This document shows positions 36,980 through 49,034 of a DNA stretch of 64,000 nt, piece after piece. Both the position numbers and the translations under genes were made by a program. The notes beneath the pieces are model-generated. The model was not told the DNA's origin and did not search any database. It saw nothing but the letters and a program-made list of their open reading frames with translations. Within the stretch, counting starts at the first letter, position 1; every line of letters starts with the position of its first letter. Origin of the DNA: Ignelater luminosus (taxonomy: Eukaryota > Arthropoda > Insecta > Coleoptera > Elateridae); contig VTPC01003648.1 in assembly GCA_011009095.1 (NCBI GenBank), forward strand, positions 85,908-149,907. Direction: 5' to 3'.

Positions 36980-37439
36980 TTAATTTTGATTTACTAATTT
37001 CTGTAACTTTATTCCTTTTTACACATCTATGCTTAACCAAAGATTAACAAAGTAAGCGCGAAAGACAAACTTGAAAAAACAAAATTACGGTTGTCTTTTA
37101 AAAATATACAATCTATGTTCATAAAAAGGTCGATATTCCCACAGAAATCAGTTGGAAACCGAACTCGCTACAGCACGATGATCGTCCAGTTACCCAGAGC
37201 CGTTTCGATAAATCTTTGTCAAAATAAGATTGACAAAAAAAGGTCATCAATAACGTATGCTCTGAAAGTCTGAAACAGTTCTCAGTACTTTGATATTTAT
37301 CATAAAGAGCAAATTCTGAAATAGGGTGTTCGAAACAAAATTACCTAAGTACTATGACTTTTATTCCCAGTTAAATTTTTGAGATCATTATATCTCTTAT
37401 AAAGAAGAAATTCGCAAAAGTATCTACAATCTAATAGTT

Positions 37440-38705
37440 GAGCGAATGCTTCCATCTAATATTAAGCCCTGCAAACCAGCGGTGTGGTAACCACACTGGT
37501 TAGCTGAATGAAGTCTGCACCGGAAGTGAGAACCGTTAAAGCTGCTCTAGGAGACTGCCATGTAGACATCAGGGTACAGGGAAGCTGCCTTTCATCCCAT
37601 CTTTGGTGTTCAACAATAGATGATCTTTTGAAGCGCTTAACAGCGGACGGCTTTCTTGCTCAGGCATGAGCAGACAGCTAGCTAGTGTTAGTTACTATAA
37701 TGGTTACTAGTCGCTTTCTCAACGTTGCGTCGTCTGCGACAAAATGCAAGATTACGCAATGAAAATAGCCTGTTGTATCGATAAACTCGACATATGTAAG
37801 GTCGATGATGTTTTTTGCGTAATAAAAACAGAGGATAACATTACAAGTTATCAAGTCATATGTCATTTTGTCTTTTCAATCTCTAGTCTAAACCAAATTA
37901 CGGGATTATAAGTAATAATATAACATAGCCTTTAGAGCAATCCATCTAAGACAGAAGTAATTGTCTTCACCAAGAGAAACAAAATGGGGAATCCATATTA
38001 TACGGTAGCCTACTGGATCTACATGGCAGTTATCAGCCCTAGAGTACTCTATAATTCAGTGATCTAGTGGTCTAGTGTAGAGCGCACCAGCATCGTCCAA
38101 AGTTACAACACCTGGCATGTCTGGATATAACCGGTGCAATGACAACTACTCCCACGGCTGCACTTGTTCTATTGGGGCTGCCGGACCTCTCAACTTGGAT
38201 CAGGAAGGCAGCCCATCTTAGAATGCGGGATGCAGGATTATGACTTGGAAGCGGATGTAACAGCGGCCACGCCTGGATAGCCCAGTAAGTGGAAAAATAA
38301 ATGTTTTTGCCTAACTACAGGATAACCCAGGTAGACGATTGGTTAAGGCTGAATAAGAAGTACTCTCTCACAATCCCAACTAAGAAACAGTTCGAGAGCA
38401 GTGAGGAAGTGAATGTCTAAAAGAACTCGCTGGTTTTCACAGGAATGAATTACGTAAGAATGACAGGAAATTCTTGGAAGTAGGTATCTACCTTGAAAAC
38501 CCACACGTACAGGAAAACTTTGCTCTGAGAAAACGTACCATGGTTTTCCAAATGGAGTTTATGCCATTGTATCGGTGGCGTATAGGAAAGACGCAAGGAT
38601 GACGGAGCAAAAGATACATATCTACTCCGATAGTTAGACGGCACTAAAAGCGGTCTGCGCAGCCAGAACAAAGAGTGTGCAGACGCTATGGAAGAACTTG
38701 CCACA
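37440..38705 (+). pseudogene. RNase H-bearing LINE (I/R1-like), decayed
   Basis: The + strand contains WCSTIDDLLKRLTADGFLAQ (RT palm just before the YADD region), then NPSKTEVIVFTKRNKM, then a block like MTTTPTAAL / LLGLPDLSTWIRKAA, and finally IHIYSDS followed by a stop and TALKAVCAARTKSVQTLW, the RNase H motif (usual form IYSDSQAALKAL). This order (RT, thumb, RNase H) marks the I/R1-like LINE group. Interrupted by many frameshifts and a foreign or decayed stretch at about 37700-37920. Confidence 0.75.
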
Positions 38706-39385
38706 ACAAACATAATAAAAAACAATTAAGGCGTAGAGTTTTTTAAAAGTTAGCAGAAATAAATCTTAAATCATTTTTATATACTAGTAATGATCATAGG
38801 TTAATAAGAGCCGGAATAGAAATAAATTTTAAATCAGAACATAAGAAGTTAGTAGAAATAATAAATGAAGATATTCAAAAATATCAAAGTGAACTGCAGA
38901 GAAAAACTATATAACAAAAAAATGTTAAACCAATGGGCACATGTAGTGTAAATACATTAGAAACTAAAATAAAAACTGATATTGAAACAGTTACCAAGAA
39001 GGTATGTACCACTGCTAAAAAACCCAAACAAACAAGAATTAGCAAAGAAACAAAAGAACTTATGTCTGTAAAAAGAAAAATGATAAAAGAGACCCCTGAA
39101 CATAATGATTTAAATAAAACCATAAAGAAGAAAACAAAATACGATCTAAGATACTACAACACAGAATTGATAAAAACAAATATTGAAATCAACAAAAATA
39201 TGAAAATTCTCAAGACAATTAACACTAAAGAGCGACTCAGAATACATCAATTAAAAGATACCAATAGAGACACCAAAAAAGAAAAGAATGATCTGATAAG
39301 TATTACTGAAAACTTCTCTAGTTCATTATATAAAGAAAAACATCCCAAACCATCAAATGCAGTCGACAAAACAATTCTGAATGTT

Positions 39386-39415
39386 GAACCTGAACCTGAA
39401 CCTGAACCTGAACCT
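39386..39415 (+). repeat. GAACCT hexamer microsatellite, 5 units
   Basis: Five perfect GAACCT units, then AAACCT, encoding Glu-Pro repeats within the LINE linker ORF. Probably replication slippage in the dead copy. Confidence 0.9.
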
Positions 39416-40149
39416 AAACCTGATGTCGCCATACAAGAAGTAGAATTAGCATTGTCCCAAATGAAGAACAAGGAAGCACCTGAAGACGACGGTACTATAC
39501 GTGAAATGATAAAGCTAGGAGGGATTGCATCAACAGAATCTATGAGAATTCTTCTTAATAAATGTCTGACACAAAGTAAGATTCTAGAAACATGACAGAA
39601 CGCTCAGGAGGCTCTATTACATAAAAGAGGTGATCAGCTAAAAACTGATAATTACCGGCCTATAAGTCTACTTCCACACCCCTACTAATTACCAACAAAG
39701 ATCAAAACAAATAGAGTTACAAACAAATTAGATGCTTATTAACCACCTGAGCAAGCTGGATTCTACAACGGCTTTAGCACAATCGAACAAATTAGTCTAT
39801 TGATGCAATGCAACGAATACAACGAACCATTACATCTTGCTTTCGTTGATTGTAACAAAGTGATTCCGTAGAGTTGCAAGAGTTGACTCAAAATACAAAG
39901 ATTTGCTAAAATATATACGTAATAACTCAACATTAGTAGTAAATATAGCAGAAGATATAAAAAGTTAGGCAAGGGGACACTCACCATCTCCCCAGAATTG
40001 TTCACTCTTGCATTGAAAGATGCCTTCAGACACTAGAATGGGACAAAAATGCATAAGAAGTTACTGAAGATATTTGAACCGTCTCTGTTTTACGGATGAC
40101 ATTGTACTTATTAGCCAAGATATCGGGGAACTGCAGGAAATGTTGGAAT

Positions 40150-40295
40150 CCTCATGGATACTTCCTGTCCTATATGCAAATTTCTAATCAGTTTTTTATC
40201 TCTTTAATCTACTCTTTTATTTTTCAGTATTTTTATTAGCTTTTCCCACAGTACGCAATCAAAAGCTTTCTCTAAGTCTACAAAGTCTATATTAC
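40150..40295 (-). pseudogene. inverted RT fragment inside the RTE copy
   Basis: On the minus strand: DFVDLEKAFDCVLWEKLIKI followed by LKNKRVD, the RT block containing F.D.EKAFD. Its orientation opposes the surrounding LINE, so it is a separate insertion or a local inversion (twin priming can produce this in LINEs). Confidence 0.75.
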
Positions 40296-40590
40296 AAACA
40301 TAGAAATTAGACAAAGAACCAAAGTCAAAGATTTCAGCACGAATAGCTCAATTGAAGTGGAGTTGGGTTGGACATGTTACCCGTCAGTGACTCAAGATGG
40401 ACAAACCGCATAATAATAATTGGAGACCACGATTACACAAAAGAAGTATTGGTAGACCGCAAAAGCGTTTGCTGGAAGATGTTAAAAACAAAGTTGAGGT
40501 TGGGATCAGATGGCACAAAACAAAGAAGCTTGGAAAATAGTAGGAGAGGCCTATGTCCAAGAGTGGACTGAATGAAAAGAAAAAAAAAGA

Positions 40591-41149
40591 AAGTACATAA
40601 AGATTAAATATCTAAAATTATGCCAAGACTTTTGGGACTACACTAACAGCTGGTATGTAGAAAAATATAGAAAGAGGCAGAGAATATAGTCTTATACTCG
40701 AGGAACAGCAATGCAGTTATCCTTATCTGAAAATAGCCCAAGAACGCGTGGAGGCTGGGATTCTAACTAAGCAAGCTTTCGAATGAGAAACAATCCGCGT
40801 CTAGATTGGAGACTGAGTTTGTCGGTACTGTTAAAAGTAGTAGTAGGGGCAGTTTTCTTACCTTAAATTTAGTTCAACTTCCAGTCAAAAGACAAGTCAA
40901 TTTACACGCAATACATGTTGTGACAGCTGCAGCAGCAGAGTCATTCAGAGAATCATTCTTTGCTGACACCTAGCATGCGCTGACAAAATTTCCTCTCTAA
41001 ATATTTCTAAGGGTTTTGCTACATAGAGCAAGCATATAACAAGGTTATCTTTCTGATGTGATAGAAAGATGGTCTTGCAATAAAAATATCTTATACCTAG
41101 CAGATGTAGATGTGGCCTGGCTTTATGCACCGCCTATATTCAATAATGC
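40591..41149. other. intergenic, no gene recognised
   Basis: No supported coding sequence; lies between LINE debris and the Penelope-like element. Confidence 0.45.
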
Positions 41150-42480
41150 GTGTGTTAATTGAGTGACCAATTTCTCCGATAAACACTAAACACAGGAACA
41201 CGAACTGCTGTACACTTCTTTGCATAACAGCTTTGGGTGTTTATCCTTAGAAGAAGGTAAGAATTCTGAACTTTTGCTGATGAGTCTGAAGACAGTATTG
41301 ATTCTGTCTCTTTGAAGTGTTTCGCTATGCTGTCCTTACGTCACTTTAATGTATGGTAAGAAAGCAGTGGAAAGGAATGCGATTGTGTTCCGAGAAACGT
41401 CTCTTGGAGAAGATCAAGACGTTGCTTGATAATTCTATTTGTTTGTTTTGTTAGTCACTGCTCCGGACGTGTTCCAACGTCCTTTGGATGTTGTGTTGTG
41501 AAACGGAAATTACTCGATAAACAAGTGAGTTAATTACAAATTGCTTTTGTACTGAATGGTAATGGAAGTTGGCATGTTAATATAGTATGTAGGTTTACGA
41601 TATACCGAATGAATAACGCAGGCGAGTGACGAAAACACCAAGAAAGAGAAGAGCGTAATTATCCTCAGCTGGATGTTGGTTGTTCAGACAGTTCAGATTA
41701 TTGAGGAATCGAGACAACATGTGCCGTCTATGCAGCCATACGATGAAGGTGTCGTCCACGTATCGAAACCAGACTTTGTCTTAAACGATTTCGTGAAGAA
41801 AAGTCCACAGCAGCTTAAGAAACCTGTTAGTAGAATTCACCACAGAACAGAAAGCAGGTTGAAGTAAGGCATTTTTTACTGAGGTCACCAAATGCCTTTT
41901 TATTTTCACTCAACAGTTGTTGGATAATGGCTACGGAATCAGGAACAGAAACTTTAATAAAGAAGAAGGTCATTTCGAAACTGCCTAAAAGATTTCCCAG
42001 TTTCAGGGTAAGTTTGGATATCAACTGATCAAAATGTGAGGAGTTCAGAATGTAAGAAGTTTTTTCAATATAACCCTTAGGGATGTAGGCAAGGTATCTG
42101 GCCAATTTATAAGTTGGAGATCCTATTGCGGGTCGGCCAAAGAAAAATATACGGTGTGTGTATTTTTGTAGAAGACCATACACGTGATATTAGTTGGTGT
42201 TGGGCTTCTTGAGGTATGCTTGCCATCTCCTATTCAAAGTTGGAAGTAGGGTCTCTTACAAGATAAATTATGTTCCATCTTCTAAAACTGGGTTCACTTT
42301 CTCCACGTTGACGGGGGTTTTGACTGTTTTGCAGTCTTACCAGTCTTGCGCCTTCTTTTAGAATAAAGATGATTTCACTGCACTTACGATGTTTTCTACG
42401 GGAGGCAGCAAAGTTTAAGTCTTTTGACAGTAGATGTAGAGAGAGGATTGACAACTGGCTTCTTCCTGGGTATCAGGTGG
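41150..42480 (-). pseudogene. Penelope-like retroelement, decayed
   Basis: Minus strand from 42480: LLSKDLNFAASRRK (N-terminal 'LSKGLNFAPAP' block), then MYGLLQKYTH, GSPTYKLARYLAYI, and SKKCLTSTCFLFCGEFY (the conserved '.CL..TYF.FNGE.Y' region just before the MGSP block), then an SGFDTWTTPSS-like stretch (RYVDDTF region, shifted), and further C-terminal remains. This order is diagnostic of Penelope-like RT. One 118-codon frame (41827-42183) is the longest open piece. Frameshifts and stops throughout. A GIY-YIG endonuclease was not recognised. Confidence 0.75.
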
Positions 42481-45180
42481 TCAGATTAGCTAATGTAAAC
42501 TAGGGTTCTCTAAGCGTGGGGGTAAGTAATCTTGTCGAAACGAGATCAATCGTTCGGTGAAAGGTATTAGCCGAAAACAGATTCAGTTATGAGAGGTGCT
42601 GAGAAACTTAAGTATAGATCACGCCTGGTTTGCTTCATGCGTTTGCAAACAAGAGTTAAGCTGATGCGAATAAGAACGTTGGCAAAAATGGATGTTCAAC
42701 CGTCAGGAATTTAGAAATAACTTTGTAATTGAACCAAAGTATCCTCCCCATAAAGGTTGTTTAAAAAATACCAAAGACTTTCAAAATCCCAGTTATTAAT
42801 AGGTTAACGTTACGGTCTAATCAAACTAATTCCGAAAGGGGTAAATTTATTAATGTTGTGTACTGATTTGGATGGAATGGTAAATAGCAATGATGGTAAA
42901 TCATGTATTAGTTTTGAGTTTAAATGGGTTTTTTCTTCTTGCATTGGATGTCAATTGAGTTGTCTACATTAAAATTTTAATTTGCTTTTTTGTAGTTTTG
43001 ATATCAGAGAAAACTTGATCTGGAGATAGAGAGAGAAGGAATAAGTTATTTTGAGTTTGGTGTAGGACAACAGAAGGGTGGTTTAGCCGTTAGGGGTTGA
43101 GAAATTATTTTATGTTAAAGTCGGTAAAGCCGATTAGTAACCTTGGTAAGATTTCTAATTAAGTTTCTTATAGGCATCTTTTAGATTTTTACTATTCTTG
43201 CAGGTTATTTAAGGTTTTTTACGAGAAGTCCTAAAAGAAGATTTTAAGGAAAACTTTTAAAGTGCTTTTAGTAGATTTTATAGTAATAATAATTTAGTTT
43301 GCTGTAAAGTTAGTTTTTTTCTTTACCTAAATTTAGGCCGTACATAACCTTTTTCAGGTGTGACGAGCCAGAAGGCTACACTAAGCATTAACCGGCGTCC
43401 TACTATAATTATTCGCATTTTAGATTTGCCAGTGTTATCGAAAGTTTCATCAAATTCACCAAGTCTGATAATTCTTTCATGACGATAGCGTCTTAACTTT
43501 TTCAGCATTAGACAAGATTCATTTTTTTAGATCTGCTGGTGGACCTAAGATAGTAGAAATAGCAAACTGTTGAGAGCCTTACTTCCATTTCAGATACCTT
43601 TTCTTGATTATTGGTTCCTTAAGTAACTAACGTAAGGAACCGAATGTGAAAGTAAGTGCAATAGACAACGTATGTGAACTCTGGTCATCGACATTCCATA
43701 TTCTTAACATTTTCTATATAGACAATCTGGATCATTTGTATTTTTAAATCTTGTTATTTAAAAACAAGTCACGTATAGAACTGATGTAAACACCTGCAGA
43801 TCTGTTTACCCTAAAACATCTATTTGTTACAATAACAAATTTATCTTAGTTTGTTATTTACGATTAAAAAATGTTTTTCCATTTAGTAAAAATTATATTA
43901 ATAAAAGTAAAAAGCAAGACAAAGATTAATTCATCTTAATACTCAATACTTTTTGTTGTTTCTTTCTGCAAAAAAATCCAGTTGGGAATTTGGGATGTTT
44001 CTTCTTTTTGCTTTACTGTTAATTTTAGTTCGGGAAGAGTGACACATACTATCCTGTGCGGTCATAAAATATTCAACGGTGTGAGTCAGTTACCGCTCTA
44101 TTGTATTATATTTTGGCGATGTGTAATTTTTACCAAATGTGCCACCCCCAATGATTCATCTAAAACTGTTTCTATTTACAAGATGTTTCAGAATAATTGA
44201 TTTAATCTAATTCTAATAATTTTCTAAATTTGAGTAAGTAATTTAAGTGAAGTTTACATTAATCTTTCGAGTTTCATTGTGAACCTTTTTTAGAAAAATA
44301 AAAATGCATTAGAAGCAAGCGATTTTGTTTTGGATCACTCCGCATGTTTGCTCTTCCTACTCCTTTGTGAAATGCCGCAACTGACAATGACACATTTGCA
44401 TCTTAAAAATTGAAAAAAAATCAGGGCGGAGTGGGTGCTTGAAATAGTTTAAGCATTTCTATTGAATTATATATGAGGTAACATCTTGAAAGATACGTGA
44501 TATAATTTTATTCTGAAAATAAATATAGAGCTAATTTATCTAGCCAAAAAATTAGAAATAACAAAAAAATGGAAAATTTGAAATCTGGTGGCCATTTTGT
44601 TAATATCCTTCCATGTCTCGATTACCTTTTCTATTACAAACTTCTATTCAAATTTATCAGTTGAAATAAATTTCTCTTCTAAAATTATTATTGAACTGTT
44701 TATTGTTATAGTCTAACAATTTTTGTAGAATTCTTGTTAATCAAATCTTCTACTAGTATCTCATTTAAATAAGAAATGTTACGGTTGTTTCCTAAACTGA
44801 CAGGAAAGGTCAATTTGGAAGAAAACGGCGAAATAATTTAAAAGAAATGTAAACGTAAATGCAGGTAGGTAGTTTTGTGTAGGAGTGAGAACATCTTAAT
44901 ACATATCTAGAATAAAGGTCTGTAATAAAAAACAATTTTTATTGATCCCACCTACAACAGGAGCTATGCGTATTTTTATTTGTATTAGCTAATGAAGAAG
45001 CAATAAAAATTATTTTAAACAAGTTTTTCCTTAGAGGTGCGATTGTTTTTAATTAAAATTCCTTTTTTAAAAATAAACCCTTCGACGGGTACTCACAATC
45101 AGTGTTGTAGATTTGATTTGATATACTTAGCTTAGTAGCATGATCATTATTACTGTTAGTCATGTTGGGCTTGTGTTAAA
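42481..45180. other. intergenic, no gene recognised
   Basis: 2.7 kb without supported features. Small ORFs such as 43323-43508 (-) and 43982-44200 (+) show no domain. Could include decayed 5' parts of the Penelope-like element. Confidence 0.45.
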
Positions 45181-45183
45181 TAA

Positions 45184-45209
45184 AATAAATAAATAAATAA
45201 ATAAATAAA
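45184..45209. repeat. AAAT microsatellite
   Basis: About six and a half units of ATAA just upstream of the pogo/Tigger coding start. Confidence 0.9.
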
Positions 45210-45373
45210 GATGTTAGCATCACTAAATCTTTTAACATCTTAACATGGTGTCAGGTATTAAGCGCAAATGAATAGAGGTGTTGCCGCATGCAATAAACGA
45301 AGCTAGTATAAGATTTAACATTCCCAAAAGCACACTCCATGAAAGAGTTATGAATATAAGTCGTAGTGAAGAA

Positions 45374-45381
45374 ATTTCTAC
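45374..45381. other. hAT target-site duplication, left
   Basis: ATTTCTAC, identical to 47360-47367; 8 bp as expected for hAT elements. Confidence 0.9.
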
Positions 45382-47359
45382 TAGAGATGAAACGGATATC
45401 CGGTAACTATCCGGTATCCGGCCTATCCGGCGGCCTAAATACTGTCCGGCCGAATACCGGATAACTACTAGCACCTATCCGGCCGAATACTGGATTAAAA
45501 AGAATATTTTTAGGTAATTAATTGCTTTATTTAGTTAGTATCACTTAAGAAATACAATCAGTAATCACACAATAATTCTACAACTTAGAAAATGAATTAG
45601 TACTCATACTGCACTAAGGGCAAATTATGGTGAATGAATACTAATTTCTCTGCATTAAGAGGTAGCAAGCGGTTTCGCTTGTCTTCGTAAATAAGGCCAG
45701 CTTCAGAAAAAAGTCTTTCGCTGTACACACTGCTGCAAGGTGCTGAAAGATAGATTTTGGCAAACTTTGTTAAATTTGGGTATTGTTTAGCATTAGCTGC
45801 CCACCAAGACTAAGGGTTACGATTGCGATCAATTCGCACTGACTTAAGATAAAAATCAAGCTCACATGCTATCGCGTTTCTTTCTTCACGTTGAACCTGG
45901 CTAGTACTGTTTTCATTTGCTACCTCATCAAAGCAATCCCAAAATGTGTCATGAGCTTTGCGAGATACAGCTGACTCTGTCTCTTCTCCTCTACTTTTTT
46001 TAGCCGGTGTTGAAGATGAACTGCTACTGGAGGACTCTTCACAAGACATTTTCAAATATTCCAATAGAATCTCCTGGCGCGTTCTTTCAGCATCAAGCAC
46101 CCCCAAGTAGTTTGTTTTGAATCTCGGGTCTAGGAAAGTTGCAATCAAGTAGTTTGAGTCTTGACTTATGGAGTTAAAACGAGTTTCTAATTCAGCTTTT
46201 AACGAGGCCCGCATATGTGATAAATCAGGAGTTCTTTGCCCAGTTTCATTTTTATCTAAGTATTTTTTTAAAGCAGCAACGTGTGATATTACTTCCGACA
46301 CGCAGGATAGACCAGAACTTGTTATTTTGGTTATTTCTTCGAAGGGCTTTAATAAATTGATACATTGCTCCATTAAACTCCACTGTTGAGCTGTCAAATT
46401 GATGAGTGTATCGTGATCAGCAACATACAATGATATGGCCCGCTTTTGTTCTAACAAACGTTCAATCATATAAAAAGTGGAATTCCACCTAATGCTAATA
46501 TCTTGCACTAACTGATGCTCGGGTAAATTTAGCTCTTTTTGAATCCTCAGCAGTTTTTCTTGAGCTAAACCTGTGTGATTGAAGTGCGTCACAAGTCGCC
46601 TTCCAGTAGCAATCATTGTTGTCACTTCAGCCTGGACTCTGAGCGACTCATTTATAGCTCTTTGAAGCGTATGTATGAAACATCTAACAGAATCGTACTC
46701 AGCCAAACGAACACCCTTCACCATATTAGCGCCACTATCATGAATGAGTACATGTATTTTAGTGTGCTCTATTGAGCAGCGGTTCGCGACAATGTTAAGC
46801 TCCTTTGCTATATTTTCTCCTGTGTGTGAACCTGAGATAGGTTTCATTGCCAGAACTCCGTGTTCTAGTTTAAATTCAGGTGATATCCAATGAGCTGTGA
46901 AGCTCAGAAAGCTAGCATTGTTGTGTAAGCAAGTCCATATGTCAGAAGTCACTGAAATAGCGAAAGCACTCGAAATGTTATATTTGATTTTCTCGTAAAT
47001 TCTGTTATATATGTCAGGAATGATTTTTTGGGTGTCATTTCTCGTTGTTAAATCTTTTTAGAATTATAAAAATACTTCAGATAACAAGAGCACAAATAAA
47101 ATAATAACCTAAAACGATCACGCACGTGTCTGCACTGTAATCAATACAGTAAGTCAATGAATGAAACAATTGTTAACTTCACTTATCAACGAAAAAAACC
47201 AAATTGGACCGAGTCCACCCGATCGTTCGCGCGCCGCCTACGCAAGCGTGCTTCTTGCGATGCACCAAACGGCAACGTTCCGCCGAATATCCGGCTATCC
47301 GGCTACAAGGTTGGCCGAATATCCGGTATCCGGCTAAACTGCTATCCGTTTCATCTCTA
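45382..47359. mobile_element. hAT transposon, 1978 bp, with 8-bp TSD
   Basis: TIRs TAGAGATGAAACGGATA (left) and the complement ending TTTCATCTCTA (right). The subterminal regions are packed with TATCCGG/CCGGATA and GGCCGAATA units on both ends, probable transposase-binding sites. A perfect ATTTCTAC duplication flanks it. It is inserted in the HTH-coding region of the pogo/Tigger element, so it is younger. It encodes a transposase on the minus strand that lacks an obvious BED finger, so it is probably internally deleted. Confidence 0.92.
45597..47037 (-). pseudogene. hAT transposase (ZBED-like), near-intact but one stop
   Basis: Minus strand. An open frame starts after a stop near 47040, with NDTQKIIPDIYNRIYEKI leading into SVTSDIWTCLHNNASFLSFT. 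This is the hAT RNase H-like core: first Asp in SDIW, second in IHVLIHDSGANMVKGV, followed by VRCFIHTLQRAINESL (C..H..). ISIRWNSTFYMIERL is the conserved RWNS/T block. The 380-codon ORF ends with a TAG at NRNP, after which the same frame continues into SWWAANAKQYPNLTKFAKI, YLSAPCSSVYSERLFSEAG and KRNRLLPLNAEKL, the hAT dimerisation domain, ending at a TAA. A single in-frame stop splits the hATC domain. The N-terminal BED zinc finger was not found within the element. Confidence 0.88.
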
Positions 47360-47367
47360 ATTTCTAC
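47360..47367. other. hAT target-site duplication, right
   Basis: ATTTCTAC, matching 45374-45381. Confidence 0.9.
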
Positions 47368-48889
47368 TAAACCAAAACTGGGAAGAGCCCGTCTTCAGCG
47401 AAGCACAGGACAAGGTTTTAGCTGATCATGTGAAAGACCCAGACCAACGCCGCATGTCACTGTCAAAAAAAGAATTTCTTAAATTTGTTTATGATTTTGC
47501 AGAAGAAATGAAAATTAAACATCGTTTCAACAAAAAGAAGAAAGCGGCTGGTAAAGATTTTTATTACAAGTTCTTAGAAAGACATTTAGAACTTTCTTTA
47601 AGGTCTGCTGAATCTACAAGTATTGCGCGTGCAGTTGGCTTCAATCGTCCGCAACTAGACAGATTTTTTTATGCTTTATGAAGTGCTTTGCAAAAAATTC
47701 AAGTTTACGCCTTCCAAGATTTTTAATTAGTGCAGATGTGAATGGAATTTCATGTGTGCACGTTAATCAGAAAGTTTTGTCTATGAGAGGCAAAAACAGT
47801 TTGGTAAACTCACGCCAACAGAAAGAGACCAAAACGTTACCCATCATGTTTTATATGAGTGCAGCGGAATTGCAATCAAATGGCTGGATGACAAGTGAGA
47901 TTTTGTGAAATATTCCAATTCAAGTAAAGAAAATCCGGTTTTACTTATCGTAGGTGATCTTTCCAGCTACAAAGATTTGCTAGTCATTAAATATACAAAA
48001 GTAAACCATGTGTACCTCTTAAGTATTCCTCCGCACACAAGCCATCGGCTCCAGCCGCTTGACTGTTCTACTTGTATCATGAAGCCCTTTAAATCTGCCT
48101 ACAACGAAACTTGTCAACTTTGAATGCGGCAAAATCCAGGAATGCGCATTAATCAGTATCGCAGGATTAGTGTCTACGGCGTTTACAAAAATCAACCGAT
48201 TTGATATTGCAAAAAAAAAGGATTTAAACGTACAGGCATTTATCCCTACAATAATCATGTTTTCTCTGACATCAACTTTCTTTCATCAATGATAATCGAT
48301 ATCCCTGAAGCTGCAGACGAAATGCAAGCTCTTCCTGAATCTGCTGCAATGGTACCAGATTGGTCTACACTAACTCAGTCTTCTATGGGAACTCCAATCC
48401 TACTTGATATTACTGAAAAGTCACCGGAACCTTCTACGTCAAGCTATCTTGTTCAAAAGAATTCTTCAAAGTCTGTCAACCTCTTCTTCAAATGTCGCCA
48501 TCTCAGTTACAGTCGTTTCTACCAGAACGTCCCTTCGCAATGACTATAAAAAAACTGGGTCCAATGCCTCACAAAAATAAAAGAGCTGAAGTTCGTAAGA
48601 GCAAGAGTGAAAAAAGCGAAGTTCTCATATCAACGCCTTATAAAGAGGCTTTAGATGAAAAGGAAGATGTTAACATACAAAAGGAACATGTTAAGGAAAT
48701 GAGAAAAGAAAAAAGGGAACAGGCTAAAAAATTAAATTTCAGTCAAAGAGGAGGAACTGCAATTCAAGGCAAACCAAAGCACGCAATAAAAAGTGGGGGA
48801 ATGCTTAATTTGTGGTCACAATCTTGATGAGGACTTGGTTCAATGTGGAAAATGCAAAGAATGGGCGCACCAAGACTGCGCTGACCCTG

Positions 48890-49032
48890 TAAAAAACTAT
48901 ACTTTTGGTTCTTAATCTGTGATAAATTAAAATCTCCTGCTATTATTAACTCCGTACCTACAGGTAACTTTTCTAAACATTTAAAGGCTTCAAGATAGTA
49001 ATTATAGGACTCGATGCAACTTTTCGGTGGTA
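48890..49032 (-). pseudogene. LINE endonuclease, downstream part
   Basis: Minus strand: PPKSCIESYNYYLEAFKCLE then LPVGTELIIAGDFNLSQI, with the endonuclease GDFN motif. It continues the frame that stops at 50013 when the foldback element and one TA are removed. Confidence 0.85.
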
Positions 49033-49034
49033 TA

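Larger units (their letters stand above)
38780..40590 (+). pseudogene. RTE-type LINE, decayed, near full RT region
   Basis: Starts with endonuclease C-terminal SNDHRLIRAGIEIN (SDH-like), then a long lysine-rich linker ORF (220 codons at 38933-39595) ending in ELALSQMKNKEAPEDDGTI (A....MKN.KAPG.DGI) and LLNKCLTQSKILET. After stops: LLHKRGDQLKTDNYRPISLL, EQAGFYNGFSTIEQI, TIVLISQD-like palm remains, and near the end LKWSWVGHV, KRLLEDV, and MSKSG-like tail. The C-terminal block matches the copy at 31700. A hexanucleotide array (GAACCT x5, 39386-39415) inside the linker encodes Glu-Pro repeats. Confidence 0.8.
45244..48890 (+). pseudogene. pogo/Tigger (jerky-type) transposase, split by hAT
   Basis: The N-terminal piece 45244-45373 encodes MVSGIKRK, a stop, then INEASIRFNIPKSTLHERV (psq-type HTH). 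The reading resumes after the hAT copy, at 47368, with TKPKLGR, then FLKFVYDFAEEMKIKHRF and FYYKFLERHLELSLR (CENP-B-type DNA-binding region), ISCVHVNQKVLSMRG (after a degenerate DE motif), NPVLLIVGDLSSYKDL (second Asp), SIPPHTSHRLQPLD (third Asp), and a charged tail ending QCGKCKEWAHQDCAD, a zinc-knuckle-like Cys/His pattern also found in relatives. Several frameshifts and stops. It is the host of the hAT insertion and is followed by LINE sequence from about 48890. Confidence 0.85.

Noticed and set aside
45232-45474. 80-codon minus-strand ORF at the hAT left end
   Set aside because: It crosses the pogo/hAT junction antisense to the pogo coding sequence and is a chance frame.
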